NCBI RefSeq assembly: GCF_029846115.1
Contig: NZ_JARVZZ010000001.1
Span: 2,542,001 to 2,606,000, forward strand
Origin: Serratia marcescens
Lineage (GTDB): Bacteria; Pseudomonadota; Gammaproteobacteria; Enterobacterales; Enterobacteriaceae
Direction: 5' to 3'
DNA length: 64,000 nt
Shown here: positions 46,870-62,638 of the stretch, one piece after another
How positions within the stretch are numbered: the stretch's first letter is position 1
Layout of the letters: every line of letters starts with the position of its first letter
The notes under the pieces: model-generated
Database searches by the model: none
Told to the model about the DNA's origin: nothing
What the model saw: the letters and a program-made list of their open reading frames with translations, nothing else
Program-made: the position numbers and the translations under genes

Positions 46870-48175
46870 TGAAATCGCGATCCAAGTGACTGCATTGAGC
46901 AAATGTTATCAGATTTATGATCGTCCACGAGATCGTTTAAAACAGTTTTTTGCTCCGAGGTTACAACGTGTAGTACGACGTGAATCTCGCCGCTATTTTC
47001 GCGAGTTTTGGGCACTTCGCGATGTCTCATTCTCAATCAAGAAAGGTGAGACCGTAGGTATTATCGGACGAAATGGTGCAGGTAAGTCAACGTTATTACA
47101 GATGATATGCGGTACGCTGACTCCAACTCAGGGAGAAATACAAGTCAATGGCCGTATCGCGGCCCTACTTGAGTTAGGCGCAGGGTTCAATCCTGAGTTT
47201 ACCGGGCGTGATAATGTCTATCTTAATGGTTCTGTTCTAGGTTTTTCCCGTGAACAGATCGATGAGCGTTTCCAGGAGATTACGGACTTCGCAGATATTG
47301 GCGAATTTATCGATCAACCCGTTAAAACATACTCAAGCGGGATGTATATTCGCCTGGCTTTTGCTGTCCAAGCCTGTGTCGAACCTGAAATCCTTATCGT
47401 AGACGAGGCGTTAGCCGTAGGCGATATCGGTTTTCAATATAAATGCTATAAACGCATGGAGGCTCTTCGTGCTAAGGGGGTCACTATTATCATGGTGACT
47501 CACTCTACCGGTAGTATTCTGGAATACGCTGACCGTTGTTTGGTTATGAACAATGGGGAGTTAGTGGGCGACACCTATGACGTACTGGCTGCTGTTCTGG
47601 CTTATGAGAAAGGAATGCTGTTGTCGCAAGCAGTGAAACGAGAGAATACGGGCAAGATCTCCTCGTCTGTTGTGATGAATCAATCTGACTTGCAGGGTTT
47701 GCAACAGGGGCAGCTGAATACTGAAGTGGGAGAAAAGCGCTTTGGCAGTGCTCGAGCGATTATTCAAAATCTCGAAGTGATAAAATCGGATGGTACTTCG
47801 CTCTCCGATAAGCCTTTGGTACGTTCTGGTGATGAACTGACCTTGGATTTTACCATCCTTGCTTCAGAAGAGATTCGAGATGTTGCTTTGGGAATCTCCA
47901 TCTCTAAAGCGCAGGGTGGAGATATTTGGGGGGACAGCAACATTGGAGCCGGTAAACCTTTAATCCTCAAGGCTGGTGAGCAGCATGTGATTTATAAGGT
48001 TAAATTACCAATTAACTCAGGAGATTACTTGGTCCATTGCGGCTTGGCATCCCTGCAAGGCGGCGAGCGAGAAGAGTTGGATCAACGTAGACCAATGATG
48101 AGATTGAAGTTTTGGTCCTCTCGTGAACTCGGGGGGGTTGTTTATGCCCCTATCAGTGTTTTAAGCGAGGAGTAA
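46859..48175 (+). CDS. wzt: O-antigen ABC transporter ATPase Wzt with C-terminal glycan-binding domain
   Basis: ATPase partner of Wzm. The product is 438 aa. Residues 1 to about 255 are the nucleotide-binding domain: Walker [10 protein letters not shown] (70-78), signature YSSGM (158-162), Walker [13 protein letters not shown] (178-189), switch H215. Residues about 295-438 are a separate beta-sandwich ([13 protein letters not shown] to VVYAPISVL) of the Wzt carbohydrate-binding module type. In E. coli O9a and Klebsiella O12 this module must bind the chain-terminating residue before export. This agrees with a chain terminator in the next gene. It overlaps wzm by 11 bp. Confidence 0.93.
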   Translation: MSSNEIAIQVTALSKCYQIYDRPRDRLKQFFAPRLQRVVRRESRRYFREFWALRDVSFSIKKGETVGIIGRNGAGKSTLLQMICGTLTPTQGEIQVNGRIAALLELGAGFNPEFTGRDNVYLNGSVLGFSREQIDERFQEITDFADIGEFIDQPVKTYSSGMYIRLAFAVQACVEPEILIVDEALAVGDIGFQYKCYKRMEALRAKGVTIIMVTHSTGSILEYADRCLVMNNGELVGDTYDVLAAVLAYEKGMLLSQAVKRENTGKISSSVVMNQSDLQGLQQGQLNTEVGEKRFGSARAIIQNLEVIKSDGTSLSDKPLVRSGDELTLDFTILASEEIRDVALGISISKAQGGDIWGDSNIGAGKPLILKAGEQHVIYKVKLPINSGDYLVHCGLASLQGGEREELDQRRPMMRLKFWSSRELGGVVYAPISVLSEE

Positions 48176-48183
48176 TTAGAGCA

Positions 48184-51100
48184 ATGATTGCTGTATTCTT
48201 ACCGCCATATCCGTTTAGGGGAGTGAAAGCTCCCTATTTATGGATATTTTATCGCTTGCTTAACTCATTGCAGCAGCGTTCACTTTTTATCGCCGGTAAT
48301 GATTACTTGTTGTCTCCGGAAGAGTGGCGCAAGTCAGAACGTTGGGAATTTGATGTACCTACAATGAATAATTTGGGTTACAGCATCCCGTCTGGTGAGC
48401 TATTGGCTAGCCATGATTATTACCATTTGAGCGATAGTGTATTTGAGAGTTTATTAGACTCTTCAAACCACAATCCGATGTTGGCGTTCAAGAAAATGCT
48501 GACCCAGCGAATCCCCGAGCTGGAAGCAGAGCTGCTAAACTATCTCCAAGGCTATGAGTCTGGAAAGATAGAGGGAATACTGTCAATCTGCAATTGCCCT
48601 TCTCTGGAAGCCGTTGCCGAGTCTTTATCTATTCCTGTTATGCACTTTGAAGTGGGGCCGTTGAGAATGCCCTCTTATTATAGTACAGGGTATTTGGATT
48701 TCTCAGGTGTTAACGGTCACACAGAGGCGGAGAAGCGCTATTTGGCGGTTCAGGAACAGTGCCAGGTCGATCTTTCCATAGAGAAGTTGCATCGTTACTT
48801 CCTGCGTGTGCCAAATACTCACGAGCAGCAATGTGATGCCGATCTGGGGATCGTATTACAGGTTGAAGACGATTCAAATCTTGTTGCTTATGGTGAAGAG
48901 TTTACTAATCTGACGTTGCTTTCATATGCACGTACACGTTTTCCAAAGAAAAAATTATTAATTCGCACTCATCCTGGTAGTCAGTTCCAGCTCAAGGAAG
49001 GGGACTATGAGATCGACAGTTCACCGACCAGTTTGTCTTTCGTCCAGCGTTGTCGCGAGATTTTAACGATTAATTCTAGTGTGGGATTAGAAGGGATTTT
49101 CGCTGGTATACCAACGACAGTCGTTGGTGACAGCTCATATAAATATGTAACCTTGGCCGACGATGAAAAAGAAAGAACTAATCGTTTGGCATTTTATCTA
49201 TTCTCATACTTAGTTCCATTCGAATTGATTTTCGATATTGATTATCTGCGATTCCGTTTATCTCGGCCAAGTGAACAGGCCATAGTCAGTCGCCATATTG
49301 AATATTATTCTACTGAGAAGGAAGGATTGTTAAAAATGCAGAGGTTGACTCTGGGTGAGTTGCTATCAAAACAGGTTAAGCAAGAAAATGAGAAGCAGGA
49401 TGATATGCAACAAAAAATTCGTGTTGCGGAGCATCATCTGATGATCGATAACGAAGAAAAGCAGGCGATGATCTCTTCTATGCAAGAGCAATTGCTGTTG
49501 CTTCAGGAAACGCTTATAAAACAGCGAGAGCAACAGCTGGCCACTCAGCAATTATTGGAGAATGCGCAAAAAGAAGTTCTTCTTTTAAATGATAATTATG
49601 TTGAAGACGAGCCTCTTAAATTAAAAGTTGAAACACTGAGTCAACAGCTTAGTGAAAGTCAGTCCGACATGAATAATATGCGAAAAAGTCTGTCGTGGCG
49701 ACTAACGGTACCTGTTCGCATGCTTGGTCGAGCCATTCGTGGTGAATTTGGGGTAATCAGGGATATATCCAGACACTACATGCGACAGCGTAAAGGGGCG
49801 AAACCGACCTCTTTGGTTGGGAAAAGTTGGCAAGCGTTTCGTGCAAGCCCGCACCCTTATAAAACTTTGCTTCGCAAAACTAAAGTGGCAGGTAAACTAT
49901 TGTTAACCGGCCGTTTCGGTGAGTTGCGTAGCAGTCTTCTGCGTGTGGCGAAGAATACCGCTAATACGCCGATGCCGTTAGTTAATATAGATACCGACCA
50001 TATTGTTATTCTCACTACCAGACATACATTGTTTGTGGCCCATTTGCTTGAGAAAACGCTTGTAGAGGTGGGGCGCGGTGTTACCATAATTGAAGCATAC
50101 TCGGCGCTGGCGGACAGTGGGCAACTGCATATTGTTATTTGTCCTCAAATTTTTGCTGAGCTGCCGAAAAATTTTGTTGCGTTCCAAATGGAACAGTCTA
50201 TTAACCCACGTTGGTTTACGCCAGAGTATTTTGCGATTCTCGAACGTGCAATGGCAATATTTGACTATTCCCTGACTAACATTAATTACTTATTAGAACA
50301 TGGTATCCCTTATCAGAAATTGTTCTACCTCCCAATTGCTTCTTTTGCAGACTACAGCTCGAAATTGACCCAGAAAGGTCATAAGTTGAACGGCAATGAG
50401 GAGCAAGTTGACGTTCTCTTCTATGGTGATACGAATTGTGAGCGTCGCCGTCATTATCTTGAAGAATTGGGACAACGTTTTAATGTTCATATTGCCTCTG
50501 GTGTATTCGGTGATGAGCTGACCAGGCTGGTGAAAAATGCCAAACTGGTTATTAACCTGCATTACTATGAAAATGCTTTGCTTGAGACCACACGTATTTA
50601 CGAAGTGCTATCGTTAGGAACGCCGATTGTTAGTGAAGAGAGTGTGGATATTGCAGAGCACACATCCCTCTTTGATGTTATTGATTTTGCTCCTATTGGC
50701 GATATTGACGCAATGGCGAAAAAAATTGATCGTCTCTTGAACGATCAAGAATATCATGCTAGCCGTAAGAAAAATATTGCGTTGTTCACTCATAGTGACA
50801 ACAACTTTGAAGGTTATTTCAAACGCTATCTTTTGGCGAATGATTTGATTGATTTCGAAACTTATAAAAATGGCGTTGATTTTATCCCAGCGATAGAGGC
50901 GGATATTCCAAAACTCTGCCTCTCACTAACGGAAACACCGGTACGGAAGCAAGATTTCCTCAGTAAGCCTACCCATGGTTTCAAGGTTATTGAGGGAGTT
51001 CGACACCGTATTGGCTGGATCGGATGTGGCATGAGTTATAAATACATGTTGTCCGTACTTGCCGATCGTAATACCGAAATGGCTATGATCTGCGAGGACG

Positions 51101-51558
51101 ATGCGTTATTCCCTGACGATTTTGACATTAAACTTGAGAAGATTGTCACTTATTTGGAGCGCAGCAATTGGGATTGGCACATTTTCTCGGGCATTATTGC
51201 GCATTTGAATGAAGATACGGAGATTCTGGCTGTCGAGGAGGTCGATGGTATTGAGTATATTTATATTAATCGCATGACAAGCACAGTGATGAATATTTAC
51301 TCGCGTCGTGGGATTGAGGCAGTTAGCCACTGGGATGAACGTAACGTCGATGCTCAAACCAATACCATAGATCGTTATCTGGAGTCGGTGCCGAATCTGG
51401 TTGTGGTGACCACTCTACCTTTCCAGGTTGGGCATGCTGAGGATCAAACCTCCACGTTGTGGGGGTTCGTAAATACTCAATATCTGGATATGATCAGCGA
51501 AAGTGAGCGTTTATTGAAGGAAAAAGTAGACGCGTTCAAGGCGACCCAAGCACAGTGA
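48184..51558 (+). CDS. wbbB: Multi-domain O-antigen polymerase/terminator, WbbB-like (GT99 beta-Kdo transferase plus other GT modules)
   Basis: An 1124-aa cytosolic enzyme with several modules. Residues 1 to about 390 resemble the GT99 retaining beta-Kdo transferase domain of WbbB, with candidate active-site residues E156 (HFEVG), D230 (QVEDDSN) and H263 (RTHPGS), plus NSSVGLEGIFAGIP. Residues about 385-505 are a long coiled coil that may set chain length. SLSWRLTVPVR (about 502-512) is a phrase common in O-antigen glycosyltransferases. Residues about 605-880 look like a CgeB-type GT-B domain (VLFYGDTN, YEVLSLGTPIVSEE). Residues about 910-1110 look like GT25 (ICEDDALFPDDF, 969-980). The Wzt binding module supports a capped chain. 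Domain calls are by motif only. Confidence 0.75.
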   Translation: MIAVFLPPYPFRGVKAPYLWIFYRLLNSLQQRSLFIAGNDYLLSPEEWRKSERWEFDVPTMNNLGYSIPSGELLASHDYYHLSDSVFESLLDSSNHNPMLAFKKMLTQRIPELEAELLNYLQGYESGKIEGILSICNCPSLEAVAESLSIPVMHFEVGPLRMPSYYSTGYLDFSGVNGHTEAEKRYLAVQEQCQVDLSIEKLHRYFLRVPNTHEQQCDADLGIVLQVEDDSNLVAYGEEFTNLTLLSYARTRFPKKKLLIRTHPGSQFQLKEGDYEIDSSPTSLSFVQRCREILTINSSVGLEGIFAGIPTTVVGDSSYKYVTLADDEKERTNRLAFYLFSYLVPFELIFDIDYLRFRLSRPSEQAIVSRHIEYYSTEKEGLLKMQRLTLGELLSKQVKQENEKQDDMQQKIRVAEHHLMIDNEEKQAMISSMQEQLLLLQETLIKQREQQLATQQLLENAQKEVLLLNDNYVEDEPLKLKVETLSQQLSESQSDMNNMRKSLSWRLTVPVRMLGRAIRGEFGVIRDISRHYMRQRKGAKPTSLVGKSWQAFRASPHPYKTLLRKTKVAGKLLLTGRFGELRSSLLRVAKNTANTPMPLVNIDTDHIVILTTRHTLFVAHLLEKTLVEVGRGVTIIEAYSALADSGQLHIVICPQIFAELPKNFVAFQMEQSINPRWFTPEYFAILERAMAIFDYSLTNINYLLEHGIPYQKLFYLPIASFADYSSKLTQKGHKLNGNEEQVDVLFYGDTNCERRRHYLEELGQRFNVHIASGVFGDELTRLVKNAKLVINLHYYENALLETTRIYEVLSLGTPIVSEESVDIAEHTSLFDVIDFAPIGDIDAMAKKIDRLLNDQEYHASRKKNIALFTHSDNNFEGYFKRYLLANDLIDFETYKNGVDFIPAIEADIPKLCLSLTETPVRKQDFLSKPTHGFKVIEGVRHRIGWIGCGMSYKYMLSVLADRNTEMAMICEDDALFPDDFDIKLEKIVTYLERSNWDWHIFSGIIAHLNEDTEILAVEEVDGIEYIYINRMTSTVMNIYSRRGIEAVSHWDERNVDAQTNTIDRYLESVPNLVVVTTLPFQVGHAEDQTSTLWGFVNTQYLDMISESERLLKEKVDAFKATQAQ

Positions 51559-51598
51559 TTAAAGCCACTGGATTTCGTACTGATTGACTGAGCCTCAG

Positions 51599-51629
51599 AC
51601 CACGGCACCTTAGGGTGCCGTGGTTTTTT
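51599..51629 (+). terminator. Rho-independent terminator closing the O-antigen cluster
   Basis: ACCACGGCACC at 51599-51609 pairs with GGTGCCGTGGT at 51614-51624 around a 4-nt loop and is followed by T to 51629. Clear terminator before gnd. Confidence 0.95.
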
Positions 51630-51780
51630 ATGGGGAAGATATGAATATATAGCGACATCATGTGACCTATCGCACCAATCACTACCCACCCGGCTCAATC
51701 CTGAGTTAACATGTGTGCCACATCACAAAACCTGCTGGCCGACGTTGCCGGCAGGGTCATCCTCAGACAGGAGTTCCTAA

Positions 51781-53187
<1,407 letters not shown>

Positions 53188-53204
53188 GCCCGTTCGTTGA
53201 ACGA

Positions 53205-53244
53205 TAAAAAAAGCCGCCGAGGTTAACGCCCGGCGGCTTTTTTA
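53205..53244 (+). terminator. Bidirectional terminator between gnd and hisI
   Basis: GCCGCCG at 53213-53219 pairs with CGGCGGC at 53231-53237, flanked by A-run 53206-53212 and T-run 53238-53243. It therefore works in both directions, ending gnd on the + strand and the his operon on the - strand. Confidence 0.93.
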
Positions 53245-53261
53245 TTGGGCGTGATCTAACG

Positions 53262-53875
53262 TCACGCTTTTTTCTGATGCCGCTCGCGCAGCCGGCCGAT
53301 CACCGCACTCAGATCCAGATCCTGGTCCTGCAGCAGCACCAGCAGGTGATAGACCAGATCCGAAGCTTCGTTGGTCAGTTCCTCGCGATCGTTGACCGTG
53401 GCGGCCAGCGCGGTTTCCACGCCTTCCTCCCCGACCTTCTGCGCAATGCGCTTGGTGCCGCTGGCGTACAGGCTGGCGGTGTATGAGCTGTCCGGGCTGG
53501 CGTGCTTGCGCTCTGCCAACAGCTGTTCCAGCTGATAGAGGAACGTCCAGTCGCTGGCGGCCGGGTGGAAGCAGCTGCTGTTGCCGAGGTGGCAGGTCGG
53601 GCCGATCGGGTTGGCCAATACCAGCAGCGTGTCGTTATCGCAGTCCGGCGTGATGCTGACCACTTTGAGGAAGTGGCCGGAGCTTTCACCCTTGGTCCAC
53701 AGGCGCTGCTTGGTGCGCGAGAAGAAGGTGACGTTGCCGCTCTGCTCGGTGGTCGCCAGCGCTTCCGGCGTCATGTAACCCAGCATCAGCACTTCGCCGG
53801 AAACGGCGTGCTGCACGATGGCCGGCATCAGGCCGTCGGTTTTTTCCCAGTCCAGCTGGTTGCTCTGTTGTTCTG

Positions 53876-53882
<7 letters not shown>
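53262..53882 (-). CDS. hisI: Bifunctional phosphoribosyl-AMP cyclohydrolase / phosphoribosyl-ATP pyrophosphatase
   Basis: Steps 2 and 3 of histidine synthesis in one protein (HisIE), 206 aa. The N-terminal cyclohydrolase has [16 protein letters not shown] and a zinc-type DCDNDTLL with CHLGNSSCF (residues 1 to about 115). The C-terminal MazG-like pyrophosphatase has [13 protein letters not shown] and [12 protein letters not shown] (about 117-206). The start is a GTG at 53882 that overlaps the hisF end by 7 bp, as usual for this tightly packed operon. It is the last gene of the his operon. Confidence 0.96.
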
Positions 53883-59423
<5,541 letters not shown>

Positions 59424-59427
59424 GGCG

Positions 59428-60327
59428 TTACTCCATCATCTTTTCAATCGGCAGCACCAGAATCGAGCTGGCGCCGAGCGCTTTCAGTTTTTCCATGGTT
59501 TCCCAGAACAGGGTTTCGCTGCTGACCATGTGCATCGCCACGCGGTTCTGCGCGCCGGCCAGCGGCAGAATGGTCGGGCGCTCGGCGCCCGGCAGCAGCG
59601 CGACGATCTCGTCCAGTTTATCGCTCGGCGCGTGCAGCATGATGTATTTGGATTCGCGCGCCTGGATCACGCCCTGAATGCGGGTCATGAGGCGGTCGAT
59701 CAGCTGCTGTTTGGCTTCCGGCATTTCGCCGTCGCGCTGGATCAGGCAGGCCTTGGAGCGGTAGATCACCTCCACTTCGCGCAGGCCGTTGGCCTCCAGC
59801 GTGGCGCCGGTAGAGACCAGATCGCAGATGGCGTCGGCCAGGCCGGCGCGCGGCGCCACTTCCACCGAACCGTTCAGCAGGCAAGATTTGAAGCGCACGC
59901 CCTGCTGGTCGAGGTATTGCTTCAGCAGGTGCGGGTAAGAGGTGGCGATGCGGGCGTCCTGCAGGCTTTGCGGGCCGGCGTATTCGGCGTCGAGCGGGGT
60001 GGCCAGCGACAGGCGGCAGCCACCGAAATCGAGGCGGCGCAGGGTGAAGTAACGCGGGTCTTCGCCCTGAGCGCGGCGGCTGAGCAGCTCTTCTTCCAGC
60101 ACGTTTTCGCCGATGATGCCCAGATCGACCACGCCGTCCATCACCAGGCCCGGAATGTCGTCGTCGCGCACGCGCAGGATATCGATCGGCATGTTCTCGG
60201 CGAAGGCGATCAGACGCTGCTGCTGCAGGTTGATCTTGATGCCGCAGCGCGCCAGCAGTTCCTGGGATTCATCGCTCAGGCGGCCCGACTTCTGCATTGC
60301 GATCCGTAAACGTGTCTTGTCCAGCAT
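59428..60327 (-). CDS. hisG: ATP phosphoribosyltransferase
   Basis: First and feedback-inhibited step of histidine synthesis: ATP plus PRPP to phosphoribosyl-ATP. The product is 299 aa, the long hexameric HisG form with C-terminal histidine-binding domain (about 225-299). [16 protein letters not shown] opens the protein, [12 protein letters not shown] and the PRPP-type loop [14 protein letters not shown] follow. It is the first structural gene after the attenuator. Confidence 0.98.
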   Translation of the reverse strand: MLDKTRLRIAMQKSGRLSDESQELLARCGIKINLQQQRLIAFAENMPIDILRVRDDDIPGLVMDGVVDLGIIGENVLEEELLSRRAQGEDPRYFTLRRLDFGGCRLSLATPLDAEYAGPQSLQDARIATSYPHLLKQYLDQQGVRFKSCLLNGSVEVAPRAGLADAICDLVSTGATLEANGLREVEVIYRSKACLIQRDGEMPEAKQQLIDRLMTRIQGVIQARESKYIMLHAPSDKLDEIVALLPGAERPTILPLAGAQNRVAMHMVSSETLFWETMEKLKALGASSILVLPIEKMME

Positions 60328-60397
60328 GGTAACCTCTGTTTAATCTGTAATTTTATGAATTTATTGTAAAAACTATTCTTTTTGTCTGTCCGGAGCC

Positions 60398-60430
60398 AAA
60401 AAAAAACCCTCGGAAGATATCTTCCGAGGG
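60398..60430 (-). terminator. his operon attenuator terminator
   Basis: On the minus strand CCCTCGGAAG pairs with CTTCCGAGGG (60421-60430 with 60407-60416) over an ATAT loop and runs into nine T (60406-60398). It lies about 70 bp past the leader peptide stop and 70 bp before hisG. Stalling at the leader histidine codons should favour the alternative fold that removes this hairpin. Confidence 0.95.
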
Positions 60431-60499
60431 CTCTCTCTTGCGTTCTGCGCGCCACTGGAAGATTAACAAACCGTCTTCCAGCACTCATCGCCTGAAAGA

Positions 60500-60547
60500 C
60501 TAGTCAGGGTGATGGTGATGATGGTGGTTGAACTGAACGCGTGTCAT
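60500..60547 (-). CDS. hisL: his operon leader peptide
   Basis: A 15-codon leader, MTRVQFNHHHHHHPD, with six consecutive histidine codons (seven in E. coli). Ribosome stalling at these codons under low His-tRNA opens transcription of hisG-I. It is followed at the expected distance by the attenuator hairpin. It is too short for usual gene callers. Confidence 0.97.
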   Translation of the reverse strand: MTRVQFNHHHHHHPD

Positions 60548-60592
60548 GGTGTTTTTCTCTAATCAAAAGCCGGTAAAAACCGTATGCCAATT

Positions 60593-60622
60593 AAGCTAAA
60601 CTATCCGCTGTCCACCGCGCAA
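60593..60622 (-). promoter_or_regulatory. his operon promoter (hisp1-like)
   Basis: On the minus strand TTGCGC (60622-60617) and TAGCTT (60598-60593) are 18 bp apart, mirroring the E. coli his promoter hexamers TTGCTT and TAGGTT at the same spacing. It lies about 45 bp before the leader ATG. Confidence 0.65.
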
Positions 60623-60776
60623 CCCTTTTTTAACGTCATAAATTTAATTTATTGAAACAGGTTAGGTTATTAGCCACACACGGCTTTACCTAACCTTAAG
60701 CCGGGCAGATTGTATCGCCGTGCACAGTGGCGTAGCCTTAAGAGCAGGGCGCTGCGATCTTCAGGAGAGGAAGAGG

Positions 60777-61601
60777 ATGAAAAAGGTAGCCATTATTGGT
60801 TTGGGTTGGCTGGGCATGCCGTTGGCGCTGTCGCTGATGGGGCGCGGGTATGATGTGGTCGGCAGCAAAACCACGCCGGACGGCGTCGAGGCCGCGCGCA
60901 TGAGCGGCATCGAATGCTATCAACTGGAGCTGACGCCGGAGCTGGTGTGCGATCCGGACGATCTGGAATCGCTGCTGCGCGTGGATGCGCTGGTGGTGAC
61001 GCTGCCCGCGCGCCGCACCGTCGAAGGCAGCGAGAACTATTTCAATGCGGTGCGCATGCTGGTGGACAGCGCGATGGCCTTCGGCGTGCCGCGGGTGATC
61101 TTTACCAGTTCCACCTCGGTGTACGGCGAAACCGCCGGCACGCTGCGCGAAGAGTCGCCGCTGCGGCCGGTCTCGCCGTCGGGCCAGGTGCTGGCCGAGC
61201 TGGAGCGCTGGCTGCATGAATTGCCGAACACCTCGGTGGACATTCTGCGGCTGGCGGGGCTGGTGGGCGCCGATCGCCACCCCGGTCGCTTCCTGGCGGG
61301 CAAACTCGACGTGAAGGGCGGGTCGCAGGGGGTGAATCTGGTGCACCAGGACGACGTCATCGCCGCCATCCAACTGTTGCTGAAGCTGCCGAAGGGCGGC
61401 CATGTGTACAATCTGTGCGCGCCGCATCATCCGGCCAAACGCGAATTTTACCCGGCGCTGGCCGAACAGCTGCACCTGGAGCCGCCGCAGTTCGCCGACG
61501 AAGCGGTGCAGGATGAGCGGCTGGTGGACGGCAACCGCATCTGCAACGAGCTGGGTTTTGAGTACCAGTATCCCGATCCGGCGCGCATGCCGGTCAGTTA
61601 A
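60777..61601 (+). CDS. yeeZ: NAD(P)-binding SDR-family protein YeeZ
   Basis: A 274-aa protein of the extended short-chain dehydrogenase family, with a Rossmann loop IIGLGWLGMPLA (residues about 5-16) and TSSTSVYGETAG near the usual catalytic serine region; the YxxxK tyrosine is not obvious. In E. coli yeeZ sits next to hisL, divergent from it, exactly as here. No reaction is established. A strong site, AGGAGAGGAAGAGG, precedes the ATG at 60777; the upstream in-frame ATG at 60720 is less likely. Confidence 0.88.
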   Translation: MKKVAIIGLGWLGMPLALSLMGRGYDVVGSKTTPDGVEAARMSGIECYQLELTPELVCDPDDLESLLRVDALVVTLPARRTVEGSENYFNAVRMLVDSAMAFGVPRVIFTSSTSVYGETAGTLREESPLRPVSPSGQVLAELERWLHELPNTSVDILRLAGLVGADRHPGRFLAGKLDVKGGSQGVNLVHQDDVIAAIQLLLKLPKGGHVYNLCAPHHPAKREFYPALAEQLHLEPPQFADEAVQDERLVDGNRICNELGFEYQYPDPARMPVS

Positions 61602-61616
61602 GGCAGCCTACGCCGT

Positions 61617-62501
61617 TTAAAGCGGGAAAAGGTGGCTCGTCACAAAGTCGACGAACAGCCTGATTTTGACTGACAGGTGGCGGCCCGACGGCCAGAGGAC
61701 ATGAAAAACCATGTTCTCGCGGTCGTATTCATCCAGAACCGTCACCAGGCTGCCCTGTTCCAGCTGTCTGCGCACGGCGATTTCCGGCAAATAAGCGATG
61801 CCGAGCCCTTGCTCCGCGAAGCACACCTGCGGATCGAGGGTATTTGTCACCATGCTGGCCGGCCGTTCGGGGATCATCTCCGTCTTGTCTCCCAGCGGCC
61901 AGACATCCAGTTTGCCGGTGCTGGGAAAGCGATAATGCAAACGGGCATGGCTTGTCAGATCCTCGGGCTTGCTCGGCATACCCGCTTTGCTGAAATAACC
62001 CGGCGCGCCAACGAAAACCTTGCGGCAGGTACCCAGCCGGCGGGCAACCAGCCGTGAGTCGCTCGGGGTTCCGCTGCGGATAACGGCATCGAAACCTTCC
62101 TCAATCACGTCAACCAGCCGATCCGAATAATCAATATCCAGCTCGATCTCAGGATAGCGGCGTTTGAAGTCCCCCAGTTTTGGCATGAAAAGCGTGCCCA
62201 GCGACGGCAGACTGATGCGCAGCTTGCCCTGGGGAGTTCCCCGCGTTTGCAACAGTTCGGCTTCCGCCTCTTTCACCTCGCTCAAAATGCGTCGACACCT
62301 TTCCAGGAACAAGGCCCCTTCCGGCGTTAGGTTGACCGTGCGGGTGGAGCGGTGAAACAGCCGCACGCTGAGCCGTTCCTCCAGCCGGGCGATGGTTTTG
62401 CTGACCGCCGACGCGGAGATCCCCAGCTGTTGCCCGGCCGCCGTGAAACTGCGGCTTTCACTGACCCGAACGAAAACGTCGAGAGAACCCAGACTTTCCA
62501 T
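61617..62501 (-). CDS. LysR-family transcriptional regulator
   Basis: A 294-aa LysR regulator (an in-frame ATG at 62534 would give 305 aa). The N-terminal winged helix-turn-helix is VFVRVSESRSFTAAGQQLGISASAVSKTIARLEERL. The effector domain follows from about residue 80, typical of the CrgA/DsdC-like branch (GKLRISLPSLGTLFMPKL, SRLVARRLG). GGA precedes the 62501 start. It is divergent from an MFS efflux gene 137 bp away and probably controls it in response to an unknown ligand. The ends of this gene and yeeZ converge 15 bp apart with no terminator evident. Confidence 0.88.
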   Translation of the reverse strand: MESLGSLDVFVRVSESRSFTAAGQQLGISASAVSKTIARLEERLSVRLFHRSTRTVNLTPEGALFLERCRRILSEVKEAEAELLQTRGTPQGKLRISLPSLGTLFMPKLGDFKRRYPEIELDIDYSDRLVDVIEEGFDAVIRSGTPSDSRLVARRLGTCRKVFVGAPGYFSKAGMPSKPEDLTSHARLHYRFPSTGKLDVWPLGDKTEMIPERPASMVTNTLDPQVCFAEQGLGIAYLPEIAVRRQLEQGSLVTVLDEYDRENMVFHVLWPSGRHLSVKIRLFVDFVTSHLFPL

Positions 62502-62638
62502 AGGCTTCCATTCTATTGATGAATTTTTTGTCATGAGTGTTATTCACTTTAGCCTGTTTTTCTTTTATCGGCGAGTGGGCAGCATGATGCAACCGTCATC
62601 CGCAATGAGCGGAAACATCTTTGAATGGGGAGTGATTG

